Source: RFSX01 sp964567435
GTDB lineage: Bacteria > Bacteroidota > Bacteroidia > Chitinophagales > Saprospiraceae
Direction: 5' to 3'
Length of the DNA stretch: 64,000 nt
NCBI GenBank assembly: GCA_964567435.1
Contig: CAZMMQ010000012.1
Location: forward strand, 9,549 to 73,548
The notes beneath the pieces were generated by a model that saw only the letters and a list, made by a program, of their open reading frames with translations, was not told the origin of the DNA and did no database searches. This document shows positions 55,734 to 64,000 of the stretch, piece by piece; the stretch's first letter is position 1, and the number at the start of each line of letters is the position of its first letter. A program made the translations under genes and the position numbers.

Positions 55734-56921
55734 TTATTTAGCATTCATAGCACCTAGATATGCTAGTAATCCTGTTCCTGTCGCCAACGCCGATTCGTCG
55801 ATGTCAAAAGTTGGTGTATGTACTGAAGAGGTAGTGCCCTTTTTGACATTACCTGTACCTAATCTGTAGAAGCAGGCTGGCATCATCTGACTGTAGTAAG
55901 AGAAGTCTTCTGCCGTCATACGTTTTGGCAATTCGACCACATTGTCTTCGCCCATATAATCCTTAGCATGGGTCATCGCCTGATAAGTCATAGCGACATC
56001 ATTGACTAAGGTTGGATAGCCATAGCGAATATTGACCTTTGCCTTTGCTCCATAGGCCTTACAGGTATGTTTGACCAAATCTGTAATCACTTTATGCAGA
56101 TGGACTCTATTCTTCTCATCCATCGATCTGAAAGTACCAGCCAAATGCACTTTATCAGGAATGACATTGGTAGCACCACCATCTGACCATATTTTTCCAA
56201 AGCTGAGTACTGTTGGGACTTTAGGATCCGAGTATCTGCTAACGACTTTATGTAAGGCAGACAGGACTTCTGCACTGACCATAATGGGGTCTATATAGGT
56301 GGTTGGTAAGGCTGCATGACCTCCCTTGCCTACTATATCAATATATATTTCGTCAGCAGATGCCATATACTCTCCTGGATGAAAACCGACTTTACCTACT
56401 TCTAATGGTGGGTGTACATGCTGCCCTATAATCTTTGCTTTCTTAGCGTTTTTGATAGCCCCTTCCCTTATCATGATGGATGCACCACCTGGATGCTTTT
56501 CCTCACCAGGTTGAAATACAAACCTGATAGTCCCTGACAGATTATCTTTCAATCTATTGAGCACAAGTGCAGCGCCTAAGAGTGAGGTAGTATGTACATC
56601 ATGTCCGCAAGCATGCATGACGCCTGGACGCTTAGACTTATATGAAACCTTATTTTTTTCTTGAATGGGTAGTGCATCCATATCGCCACGCAGATATATC
56701 AGTTGTCCTTTGCGCTTCCCCTTGATTTCTGCTACAATTCCATACTTACAATAACCAGCTTTATACTTTATTCCAGCTTCATCGAGGAGGTTAGTAACAA
56801 AGGCACTCGTCTCCTTCTCTTGGAAAGATAATTCTGGATATTGATGCAAATGCCTGCGAATGCTAACCAGATTATCAAATTGCTTGTCTGTTTCCTTTTT
56901 AATGGCACTTATCAATGTCAT
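55734..56921 (-). CDS. M20 family amidohydrolase
   Basis: 395 residues. The metal-site motifs of the M20D (hippurate/IAA-amino acid hydrolase) group are present: 'RRHLHQYPELSFQE', 'RGDMDALPI', 'MHACGHDVHTTSLLGAA', 'FQPGEEKHPGGASIMI' and 'IGQHVHPPLEVG'. The enzyme hydrolyses an amide bond of an N-acyl amino acid or small peptide in the cytoplasm; the exact substrate cannot be told. It is downstream of the GT2 gene (52-bp gap). Confidence 0.95.
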   Translation of the reverse strand: MTLISAIKKETDKQFDNLVSIRRHLHQYPELSFQEKETSAFVTNLLDEAGIKYKAGYCKYGIVAEIKGKRKGQLIYLRGDMDALPIQEKNKVSYKSKRPGVMHACGHDVHTTSLLGAALVLNRLKDNLSGTIRFVFQPGEEKHPGGASIMIREGAIKNAKKAKIIGQHVHPPLEVGKVGFHPGEYMASADEIYIDIVGKGGHAALPTTYIDPIMVSAEVLSALHKVVSRYSDPKVPTVLSFGKIWSDGGATNVIPDKVHLAGTFRSMDEKNRVHLHKVITDLVKHTCKAYGAKAKVNIRYGYPTLVNDVAMTYQAMTHAKDYMGEDNVVELPKRMTAEDFSYYSQMMPACFYRLGTGNVKKGTTSSVHTPTFDIDESALATGTGLLAYLGAMNAK

Positions 56922-56973
56922 TTCCGATTAGAATTTGTAGTGTACAAAGTAATTAAAACTAATAGTGAGATGT

Positions 56974-58905
56974 CTACCGCCCAAAATAAATTCTTACCAA
57001 GCTAGCTGCCTCAGCCCAAGTCGTATAGTTTCTGGCATAGTATAGATTTGTGGAATGCGCATCTTCAGATGATAATTTATCAACTTCAGATACAGCTATC
57101 ACCCCTTCTTTTAAGGCAGGTAGTTCGTATAATAAAGTATCATCATTCACATATCCTATCCAGCTTTTCCGACCAAGCAGAACGGGGATCAGGTTGCTGA
57201 AAAGTCTACTCGTATGTTTTGAAAATATCAACACTACAAGGAAGCCAAGTACTATTGTCAATCCAAATACTAAATCCAAGAATCGCTTAGTACGTCTGTG
57301 AAACGGCTCATCGATTCTAAAGCTGATATCAAGGGCATACCATTCTCCAATCCGCTCTTTACTATTACTACCAAGTATAGACGTATTATCACTATCTGCT
57401 ACCTTATACTGGACCAAATTACCCAACTGAGACATGGTCTGAAAGATATCCTTATTAGGGATATCCTTACTACAAAAGAGCAATTCATTAATATCACGAG
57501 ATTCAACAATCTGATCTACTTCGGGCAACAATCCTAGCTCATCACCAGCAGTCTGTATTCCAATCCGACCCACCAAACTATTATCTCCAGAAAATCGCTT
57601 AACCAAAGGTTGCAGCTGCTTCAAAGAGGCCTGACTTCCAACTATAGCAACCCGGCTGGCATCAGATACATTGAATGAGAAGGTACCTCTAAACAAGGCA
57701 TTAAATATTTTTCTTGTCAGAACCAAAATGAAAGGTGATAACAAGAGTAAGATAATCAATACTATTCTGGATGATCTCATATGTAGTGGCAGAATACTGT
57801 AGACTGATAAGGAGAATAGAATGCTACTTATAAATCCATAGGTCAGATGTTTGTAATTGTGCCTTATATCATACTGCCCAAATAAGTAGTAACAAAAGAC
57901 AATGATGGCCACAGCACCGAGATAAATCAGATTAATGTAAGGTACATCATAGTAATCTGGATTTTTATAATACCAATTGGCCCAAGCCAATCTAATACTT
58001 TTGGACACCAAAAAGAGTATTCCAAAATCTACCAATGGTCTGAGCTGCGAAATGGAGACTTTTTTAATGAGTGTTGCCAACGCCGTAAAGCTAATAGCCA
58101 CAAACAATATCCAGGACCACAAAAAGGAACTGCCAGTATTCCGCTTTTTGGCATAGATTACCATAGCACCATAGAAGTTTTTGAGATAGCTGGAACTGAT
58201 TTTTTTGGTACTCTCCCCTTTGAAATGAATGATCTGGGTATGCGGCAAATAGAATAACTTATAACCCTTCTCTTTGATTTGATAAGAGAGTTCTATATCC
58301 TCACCATACATGAAGTAATCCTCGTCAAAACCACCAATCTCCTGTAGTAGGTCTGTTTTTGCAAAAGTGAAGGCACCAGTGAGCACTTCTATCTCCTGAG
58401 TTTTATCTGTTTCTAGGTGGCCCAGATAATACTGATTGAAAGTCTTAGATCTAGGAAAAAGCTTGGCTAGTCCTAACATCTTATAAAGGGCAGTCATTGG
58501 TTTTGGGAAACCACGTTTTGACTCAGGTAAGAATCTACCGCCACCGTCCACCATCTTGACACCAACTGCTCCAGCATCTTGGTGCTGCTGCATCAACTCA
58601 TAACATTTACTCAAAGTATCCTCCTCTATGATCGTATCAGGATTGAGGATCAATGTATACTCATGATTCGCTTGTTTTATAGCTTGATTATTGGCCTTGG
58701 CGAATCCCTTATTGTCGGTGTTAGCGATGAGTTTGACTTGAGGAAAATACAATTGGACCATTTCTGCAGAGCCATCAGAAGAATTATTGTCAACTACAAA
58801 GACTTCGAGATCTCCAGTCCAATCTGACCTATAGACAGACTGCAAGCATTGCCGAAGGAAATACTTGACATTATAGTTGACAATGATGATAGAAATTCCT
58901 GACAT
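56974..58905 (-). CDS. GT2 glycosyltransferase fused to sugar-phosphotransferase-like membrane region
   Basis: 643 residues. Residues 1-240 are a family 2 glycosyltransferase: 'SIIIVNYNVKYFLRQCLQSV', 'VFVVDNNSSDGSAEMV', 'LNPDTIIEED' (Asp metal motif) and 'FMYGEDIELSYQIKEKGYKL'. Then come about five transmembrane helices (about 255-420), a Rossmann-like CoA-binding segment ('ASRVAIVGSQASLKQL'), another helix ('RRTKRFLDLVFGLTIVLGFL') and 'LKEGVIAVSEVDKL' to the end. This second half parallels polyprenyl-phosphate sugar phosphotransferases but lacks their 'KFRSM'-type catalytic region. It follows recR, the usual Bacteroidota neighbourhood. Likely role: envelope glycan assembly. Confidence 0.88.
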   Translation of the reverse strand: MSGISIIIVNYNVKYFLRQCLQSVYRSDWTGDLEVFVVDNNSSDGSAEMVQLYFPQVKLIANTDNKGFAKANNQAIKQANHEYTLILNPDTIIEEDTLSKCYELMQQHQDAGAVGVKMVDGGGRFLPESKRGFPKPMTALYKMLGLAKLFPRSKTFNQYYLGHLETDKTQEIEVLTGAFTFAKTDLLQEIGGFDEDYFMYGEDIELSYQIKEKGYKLFYLPHTQIIHFKGESTKKISSSYLKNFYGAMVIYAKKRNTGSSFLWSWILFVAISFTALATLIKKVSISQLRPLVDFGILFLVSKSIRLAWANWYYKNPDYYDVPYINLIYLGAVAIIVFCYYLFGQYDIRHNYKHLTYGFISSILFSLSVYSILPLHMRSSRIVLIILLLLSPFILVLTRKIFNALFRGTFSFNVSDASRVAIVGSQASLKQLQPLVKRFSGDNSLVGRIGIQTAGDELGLLPEVDQIVESRDINELLFCSKDIPNKDIFQTMSQLGNLVQYKVADSDNTSILGSNSKERIGEWYALDISFRIDEPFHRRTKRFLDLVFGLTIVLGFLVVLIFSKHTSRLFSNLIPVLLGRKSWIGYVNDDTLLYELPALKEGVIAVSEVDKLSSEDAHSTNLYYARNYTTWAEAASLVRIYFGR

Positions 58906-58987
58906 GTGGGTTAGCTACCTAGAGAATGAAAATGCATCTTGCATGCTAATAATCAGCAAAAATCCATCCATACAGTGCTTATAGAAC

Positions 58988-59605
58988 CTATAGAGGCACC
59001 TCAGTATTGTAATTGATTCTACTATGTATACTCCGTCCAAGTGTCAACTGATCTGCATACTCCAGTTCTCCACCAAACGAAACCCCTCTTGCTATCGTGG
59101 AAATCTTAGTCTCTGTGCCTTCTAATAACTTGGAGATATAGAATATGGTCGTATCGCCTTCTATGGTAGGACTCACTGCCATGATGATTTCATCTACCTT
59201 TTCTGTTTTTACCTTTTGGACCAAGGTTTCTATGTTGAGTTCTTCTGGGCCGATGCCTTCCAAGGGTGATATTACGCCTCCAAGCACATGGTATACCCCA
59301 CTGTACTGTTGGGTATTTTCTATAGCCATCACATCCTTGGCTGAGCTAACTACGCAGATAAGTCCTTTATTTCTGACTTGATCAATACAGATCTCACATA
59401 CAGGACTGTCACTATAATTGTGGCACTGGGTGCAGGTTTTGAGATTCTGATCCAGATTAGTCAGAGCAGCAATCAATCTCTGCGTCTTTTGAGAATCTGT
59501 GTCTGCTAGATGAAGTACCAATCGTAGAGCAGTCTTCTTACCGATACTTGGAAGGCCATTCATTGCATTGACAGCTTCTTCCAATATTTTGGAGGAGAAA
59601 TTCAT
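58988..59605 (-). CDS. recR: Recombination protein RecR
   Basis: 205 residues, full length. N-terminal HhH region 'LPSIGKKTALRLVLHL', a C4 zinc finger 'CTQCHNYSDSPVCEIC' (about 57-72), a Toprim domain starting 'GLICVVSSAKDVMAIE' and a C-terminal 'GVSFGGELEYADQLTLGRS'. RecR acts with RecO to load RecA at gaps. Head of a leftward group with the GT2 and M20 genes. Confidence 0.97.
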   Translation of the reverse strand: MNFSSKILEEAVNAMNGLPSIGKKTALRLVLHLADTDSQKTQRLIAALTNLDQNLKTCTQCHNYSDSPVCEICIDQVRNKGLICVVSSAKDVMAIENTQQYSGVYHVLGGVISPLEGIGPEELNIETLVQKVKTEKVDEIIMAVSPTIEGDTTIFYISKLLEGTETKISTIARGVSFGGELEYADQLTLGRSIHSRINYNTEVPL

Positions 59606-59725
59606 AGCTGTAAAAATAAGCTAAGAATCTGAGTCAGATTGGGTCGTCAATAGTATGTTTTAGGGTAAATAGACACTTCAAGTTACATATGATGACTATT
59701 TTTGGCAGTCATATAAAAAATCAAC

Positions 59726-61018
59726 ATGGCAGAAGTGATTAGAATGCCCCGTCTTAGTGACACTATGGAAGAGGGTAATATAGTAGGATGGCAAAAAAGT
59801 GTTGGAGATAAAGTATCTCCTGGTGACATCTTAGCTGAAGTAGAAACAGATAAGGCTACCATGGAGCTGGAAAGCTTCAATGAGGGTGTATTATTACACA
59901 TTGGTGTTCCAGAAGGTCCTGTACCAGTAGAAGGTGTGATTGCTATCATAGGTGAAGCGGGAGAGGATATTAGTGCCTTACTTAAGGAAATAGAAGCAGA
60001 AGCATCTAAGCCAAAAGAAGAAGCACCAAAGGAATCGGTTTCTGCTACTGCATCTGCCCCAGCAAAACCAGATAAGAAACCTATGTCTAAGCCGGCTCCA
60101 AAAGCCAAGCCAAGACCTGCTCCAGCTGCTGTTGCCTCGCCGGATGGTCGAATTAAAGCCTCACCGTTGGCAAAGAAAATGTCAGAAGAAGCAGGGTTAG
60201 ATATCAGCAGAATCATTGGTACTGGAGAGCATGGTAGAGTGATAAAGAGGGATGTGGAAAATGCCATTGCCTCTGGAGGTGCTTCTATGGCTAGTGTCGG
60301 TGGATTGGCCCCTGCGACTTATGACCCATCTGTGTATGGTGACAAGCCTGTCTCTCAAATGAGAAAGATTATAGCTAAGAGATTAGGAGAAAGTAAATTC
60401 TCTGCTCCTCACTTCTATCTCACTATGGAAATGGATATGGGCAATATGATAAGTTCGAGAGCTTCTATAAATGAAGTTTCCCCAATACGTATTTCGTATA
60501 ATGATCTAATCGTCAAAGCCTGTGCAGTAGCGCTCAGAAAGCATCCAGAAATAAATGCGTCATGGTGGGGTGATTCTATCACTTACCACGAGGACATTAA
60601 TATAGGTGTAGCTGTGGCGATAGATGAAGGTCTAATGGTTCCGGTTATCAATAATGCAGATCGCAAATCACTAGTTGCTATCAAAACTGAGATCAAAGAA
60701 CTGGCGGGCAAAGCCAAGTCTCGAAAGATCCACCCAGATGAGATGTCTGGTAATACATTTACAATCAGTAACCTTGGTATGTTTGACATAGATGAGTTTA
60801 CTGCCATCATCAATCCGCCAGATGCTTGTATTCTAGCAGTGGGTAGTATCGCAGAAAAGCCGATAGTCAAGAATGGGGAGATTGTGATAGGGAATATGAT
60901 GAAGGTAACCTTGAGTTGCGACCATAGAATAGTGGATGGGGCTAAAGGATCTGCTTTCTTACAGACTCTAAAGTCTATTATAGAGAATCCGGTGATGCTT
61001 TGGTTTAACGGCCAATAG
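59726..61018 (+). CDS. Dihydrolipoamide acyltransferase (E2), pyruvate dehydrogenase type
   Basis: 430 residues. One lipoyl domain (1-78) with lipoylated K43 in 'ETDKATMELE'; Ala/Pro-rich linker (about 90-135); peripheral subunit-binding domain (about 138-175, 'ASPLAKKMSEEAGLDISRII'); catalytic domain with 'SAPHFYLTMEMDM' and the acetyl-transfer His in 'DHRIVDGA' (about residues 399-406). It transfers the acetyl group from the E1 subunit to CoA and passes electrons to E3. Similarity of the first domain to pyruvate E2 ('IRMPRLSDTMEEGNIVGWQK') favours the pyruvate complex (pdhC/aceF). E1 and E3 genes are not in the window. Confidence 0.95.
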   Translation: MAEVIRMPRLSDTMEEGNIVGWQKSVGDKVSPGDILAEVETDKATMELESFNEGVLLHIGVPEGPVPVEGVIAIIGEAGEDISALLKEIEAEASKPKEEAPKESVSATASAPAKPDKKPMSKPAPKAKPRPAPAAVASPDGRIKASPLAKKMSEEAGLDISRIIGTGEHGRVIKRDVENAIASGGASMASVGGLAPATYDPSVYGDKPVSQMRKIIAKRLGESKFSAPHFYLTMEMDMGNMISSRASINEVSPIRISYNDLIVKACAVALRKHPEINASWWGDSITYHEDINIGVAVAIDEGLMVPVINNADRKSLVAIKTEIKELAGKAKSRKIHPDEMSGNTFTISNLGMFDIDEFTAIINPPDACILAVGSIAEKPIVKNGEIVIGNMMKVTLSCDHRIVDGAKGSAFLQTLKSIIENPVMLWFNGQ

Positions 61019-61046
61019 AGCACGCCTAATTATTTACATATAGAAT

Positions 61047-61080
61047 CAAAGGGTCATAGACAAAAATCTACGACCCTTTG
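61047..61080 (+). terminator. Terminator after the E2 gene
   Basis: CAAAGGGTC (61047-61055) and TAGA (61057-61060) pair with TCTA (61067-61070) and GACCCTTTG (61072-61080), with one mismatch, around a 6-nt loop. An AT-rich TATTTTATATT follows. It lies between the convergent genes and could serve both. Confidence 0.8.
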
Positions 61081-61131
61081 TATTTTATATTACTTAGATA
61101 AGTCACAGTGTAGTTAAGTCATCACTATGTA

Positions 61132-64000
61132 TTATCTAAGCACAGTGATATCCCCTGTTTGAATCTTCTTCATGCCATTCTCTATGTATTCTACTCTATA
61201 GATATATACTCCTTGCTCTGCTTCATTACCATTTCTAGTGCCATCCCAACTGAATTGATGGCTTTGGCAACATATTTTATTACCCCACCTATCAAAGATG
61301 GATACCTCTGTGACTTCTAGATCGTCAGTAGTACTTACTTGCCACAAGTCATTTAATTCGCTTGTAAGGAGAATAATATTAGGGATATATATATTAGAAA
61401 TCCGGTTTTCTATCTCAATGCTAAAGGCATGTTCGTAGGAGCAACCAGATATATGGTCCAAACTTATACTATAAAAAGTGCTAAGTGTCGGATCTATTGT
61501 TACCAGAGAACAGGTTTTACAATCTATAGCTTGATCAGGATACCATTCTATAGTCCATTCTTCTGACAACGGTATAGAAAGTGTAATCAACTCCTCAGAA
61601 AAAACAACAGTATCATTAGGTAATGACAAAGTGTTAAGATTATAACTTGGAGGCACTTCTATAGGAATCAAAGTATAGCAACCTGTCTGGGACTCCAACT
61701 CAATATGAGGATTTGAAGAAAAATCAACTTCTATGTCACTCTCATGAGAGCCATTACTCCATACGTAATCTATGCCATCCTCTTCTGTTATCGCAAGAGT
61801 AATTGTCTGATCTTCACAATCGATGTGCATTATGGCTGGATACGGAAAAATAGTTCGTTCCACCTGACTCACGATTATAGAATCGCATCCTTTAATGCCT
61901 TGCAAACTATCCACGTAAGTACCTTCTTGATATATCCAATTGCCTTGCACCATAATTGAATCTTGATCACATAAGTCAAAAGTGAGTCTTTCGGTATAAG
62001 TATTTAGAACATTTAACTGAGTAGATAGTGTACTATCACAGCCATTGATAGTACTTAAAGCTTGCCTATACACCCCTGCCTCAGTCTGCCACTCACCATA
62101 TATGAGCACAGAATCTCCTTGGCAGATATCAAGATTGGATTCAGCATGATATTCTTCAAGTATGACGATATTAATAACAGAGATACTATCACAGCCACCA
62201 CTGGACGGATAATTACTGGTGTATACTCCCTCTTCTGATAACCACTGTTCATTTCTGTATATCGAATCGCTCTGGCAGAGATTGTGATACTCCTCTTCTC
62301 TTATATCATCAGTAACACTCAGCTCGATACTTATAATAGAATCACATCCAAAAGTTGTCTTTAAAGAGTCTAGATAAATGCCTTGCTCCTTTTCCCATCT
62401 GCCAAATAATTCTATAGAATCACCCTCACAAATCTGTCTACTGTGTTCCACCAGATAATTGTCCGAGACAATTACTGTGCTAGCTATAATACTATCACAT
62501 CCTTCCATAGACATGAAAGAACTCATTACAAGACTGTCCTCATTATACCAAACTCCTTCTACAAGCGCCGAATCTCCTTGGCAAATTGAAAACTCTTTAT
62601 GAATATAATAATTGTCGAAGTGGCTGACTTGCAAAATGTATATACTGTCACAACCGTTGGCCCCAGTCTCTGTATACTCATAGGCTCCACCATCTGTATG
62701 CCAGACACCTGCCCTTAGTATAGAATCTCCTGCACATATACTTACAGTCTCACTAAAACTGGTAGACTCCAATTCTCCTACAAAAACATGATGAATACTA
62801 TCACATCCAGAATCGGATAGAAAATTGTAATTATAGTCACCCCCTGTCGTAATCCAATCTCCTTCTACAAAGATAGAATCAGACTTACAGACATATAGGG
62901 TATCATAACTATCTTGATTTGGAAGGACTGATAATGATAATAAGATTGTGGTGTCACAAGTCGCAGAAGCTATAGGGTATAACCCACTTTCATTATATGT
63001 AATTCCTCCAATGTGCACACTGTCAGAGTCACATATTTCTCTGAATACTGGCTGCTCTATTGTTGGTCGAACATTAATAGTCATAGAATCAGACACATAG
63101 CAATTGTCATCGTATTCTGCGATGACTTTAAGGCAGATATCTTCACTTGCCTTTATTTGTACAGTGTGACAATCTGCACAATCAACCATGTCCTCTGGAA
63201 TCCACTGTATGCTGCTATATAATGATGGTAACGAATAAGTAAGGATATCATCCTTACAGATTGTGGTATCTCTACCTATATCTAGGATTGGAGATGTCGA
63301 CAGACTAACAAATACAGAGTCTGTATATATCGTACCACATTCATCTAAGGCAGTAACATAATGCCAACCGACTTCATCACTAGAGTAAATAGAATCAATT
63401 GTCAAATCATTCCACTCATAACTTTCAAAACCAAAACCTGCATTTAAAGTGAATACTTCTGTATGGCATTTAACTATATCTGGGCCTAGATTAAGAGATA
63501 ATTGTGGTGACTCTATGTGTAATAATTTGGTATTATTAGAATAATCACATTCCATTTGTGGGCTAGGCGTAAAAGATGGTGGAAAGCTAATATCCCGATC
63601 ATTGAGCACAACTTGGATTGAATCATGTGCACTTAGATCTAATGATATGCAAAATGTATCTGAGTCTATTAGAAATCTATCTATGGCGGTTTCATCAGTT
63701 AACGCATTGCCTGGATAGCAAACTAGAGGAATGCCATCCATTAGTGCTGAAGTATCTGTTGTTGTCGTATAGAAGCAAAGTTGTGGATGCCCTGTACTGC
63801 AACTATACTCTGCATCTATACTCAGGTCAAAGTTATTCCCAGGCCAGACAAGACAACCAGACTGGGTTCTGTATGTTGCTTGTGCTCTGAAGTTATTGTA
63901 AGGTGTCCCACAATTATCACGTGGACAAAATGATGGGTAGTCAAGTGCAATAGCATTATTCTGAGGTACGCGAGGAATTGTCAAATCATCATTGATATTA
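61132..64000 (-). CDS. Giant repeat surface protein with gliding-motility-type C-terminus, N-terminus beyond right edge
   Basis: At least 956 codons are visible; the frame is open to base 64000, so the true start lies outside the window (the TTG at 63984 is internal). About eight units of about 51 residues follow the pattern 'C.GDS....G.W....G.Y........GCDSI', each with two cysteines (about 61860-63040). Before them are two 'gliding motility'-style segments with 'LGPDIVKCHTEVFTL' and 'LDIGRDTTICKDDILTY'. The C-terminus 'SIFDRWGNKICCQSH' to 'GVYIYRVEYIENGMKKIQTG' and 'DITVLR' is the T9SS type B signal. The protein is exported by the type IX system; it may be an adhesin. Confidence 0.92.
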   Translation of the reverse strand, partial: NINDDLTIPRVPQNNAIALDYPSFCPRDNCGTPYNNFRAQATYRTQSGCLVWPGNNFDLSIDAEYSCSTGHPQLCFYTTTTDTSALMDGIPLVCYPGNALTDETAIDRFLIDSDTFCISLDLSAHDSIQVVLNDRDISFPPSFTPSPQMECDYSNNTKLLHIESPQLSLNLGPDIVKCHTEVFTLNAGFGFESYEWNDLTIDSIYSSDEVGWHYVTALDECGTIYTDSVFVSLSTSPILDIGRDTTICKDDILTYSLPSLYSSIQWIPEDMVDCADCHTVQIKASEDICLKVIAEYDDNCYVSDSMTINVRPTIEQPVFREICDSDSVHIGGITYNESGLYPIASATCDTTILLSLSVLPNQDSYDTLYVCKSDSIFVEGDWITTGGDYNYNFLSDSGCDSIHHVFVGELESTSFSETVSICAGDSILRAGVWHTDGGAYEYTETGANGCDSIYILQVSHFDNYYIHKEFSICQGDSALVEGVWYNEDSLVMSSFMSMEGCDSIIASTVIVSDNYLVEHSRQICEGDSIELFGRWEKEQGIYLDSLKTTFGCDSIISIELSVTDDIREEEYHNLCQSDSIYRNEQWLSEEGVYTSNYPSSGGCDSISVINIVILEEYHAESNLDICQGDSVLIYGEWQTEAGVYRQALSTINGCDSTLSTQLNVLNTYTERLTFDLCDQDSIMVQGNWIYQEGTYVDSLQGIKGCDSIIVSQVERTIFPYPAIMHIDCEDQTITLAITEEDGIDYVWSNGSHESDIEVDFSSNPHIELESQTGCYTLIPIEVPPSYNLNTLSLPNDTVVFSEELITLSIPLSEEWTIEWYPDQAIDCKTCSLVTIDPTLSTFYSISLDHISGCSYEHAFSIEIENRISNIYIPNIILLTSELNDLWQVSTTDDLEVTEVSIFDRWGNKICCQSHQFSWDGTRNGNEAEQGVYIYRVEYIENGMKKIQTGDITVLR
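61860..63040 (-). repeat. Eight tandem 51-residue Cys repeats (coding)
   Basis: Within the giant surface protein. Each unit begins with a Cys-x2-Asp-Ser motif and ends near Gly-Cys-Asp-Ser-Ile. Measured from one starting Cys to the next ('CAGDS' to 'CQGDS') the period is about 51 residues. Units differ in sequence, so they are old duplications, unlike the near-identical copies at 34955-35563. Confidence 0.8.

Noticed and set aside
59683..60267. 194-codon minus-strand frame across the E2 gene start
   Set aside because: It overlaps the lipoyl and linker coding region, whose Ala/Pro-rich codons keep the antisense open.
1..64000. tRNA, rRNA, CRISPR or transposon search
   Set aside because: Gaps between genes were read for cloverleaf, repeat-spacer and transposase patterns; none was seen. 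Short or unusual RNAs cannot be excluded by eye.

Overview
The window looks like chromosomal DNA of a member of the Bacteroidota, most likely of the Saprospiraceae type (class-level placement is inference). Three things point that way. Several secreted proteins carry type IX secretion (T9SS) C-terminal signals. Genes are preceded by TAnnTTTG-type -7 boxes rather than Shine-Dalgarno sequences. The gene content is typical of the group: Bacteroidota-type FabI, recR next to a family 2 glycosyltransferase, alaS divergent from an M23 peptidase, head-GIN (DUF2807) and DUF4289-type porins. I see no rRNA, tRNA, CRISPR array, insertion sequence or prophage. One run of 100 N (35084-35183) is a scaffold gap inside a tandem repeat, so the scaffold is not fully resolved there.

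Layout. 0-5.7 kb: two tandem LVIVD-type lipoproteins (the first cut by the left edge), a DUF1508 membrane protein, a DUF1684 lipoprotein, a palindrome-rich 640-bp spacer and a small outer-membrane barrel. 5.8-13 kb: alaS divergent from an M23 peptidase, then a lipoprotein plus TonB-dependent receptor behind a strong palindromic operator. 13-18 kb: a VanZ-like and a small secreted protein, then a compact iscS-iscU-iscA cluster and an unknown secreted protein. 18-26 kb: accessory stretch with an EF-hand protein, AT-rich orphans, a VOC protein, a head-GIN protein, a helicase and a periplasmic-binding-like protein without signal peptide. 26-31.5 kb: SPFH protein, GT9 glycosyltransferase, a thermolysin-like T9SS metalloprotease. 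31.7-42.5 kb: two large paralogous secreted proteins (Asp-box propellers plus MopE-type calcium/metal repeats), convergent on a block with msrA, a redoxin remnant, a Cys/Lys-rich secreted protein and a TMTC-like membrane glycosyltransferase with TPRs. 42.8-46.6 kb: an operon lipoprotein-recN-fabI-trx. 46.8-53.5 kb: SPFH protein, DUF2207 membrane protein, a choice-of-anchor B protein coupled to a porin. 53.5-59.6 kb, leftward: recR, a GT2 fusion, an M20 amidohydrolase, an NtrC-like regulator lacking its DNA-binding domain, a LOG-family protein. 59.7-64 kb: pyruvate dehydrogenase-type E2, then a very large repeat protein with a gliding-motility-type C-terminus that runs off the right edge.

How it works together. 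Housekeeping genes (alaS, isc, fabI, recN, recR, E2) are interspersed with a cell-surface programme: T9SS substrates, outer-membrane barrels, lipoproteins, envelope glycosyltransferases and SPFH proteins. I did not find a coherent new defence or mobile system. The most interesting items are the operator in front of the lipoprotein/TonB-receptor pair, the regulator without HTH, the GT2/sugar-phosphotransferase-like fusion, the four-copy DUF1508 membrane protein, and the collapsed 201-bp repeat whose true gap length can be predicted from reading frame.
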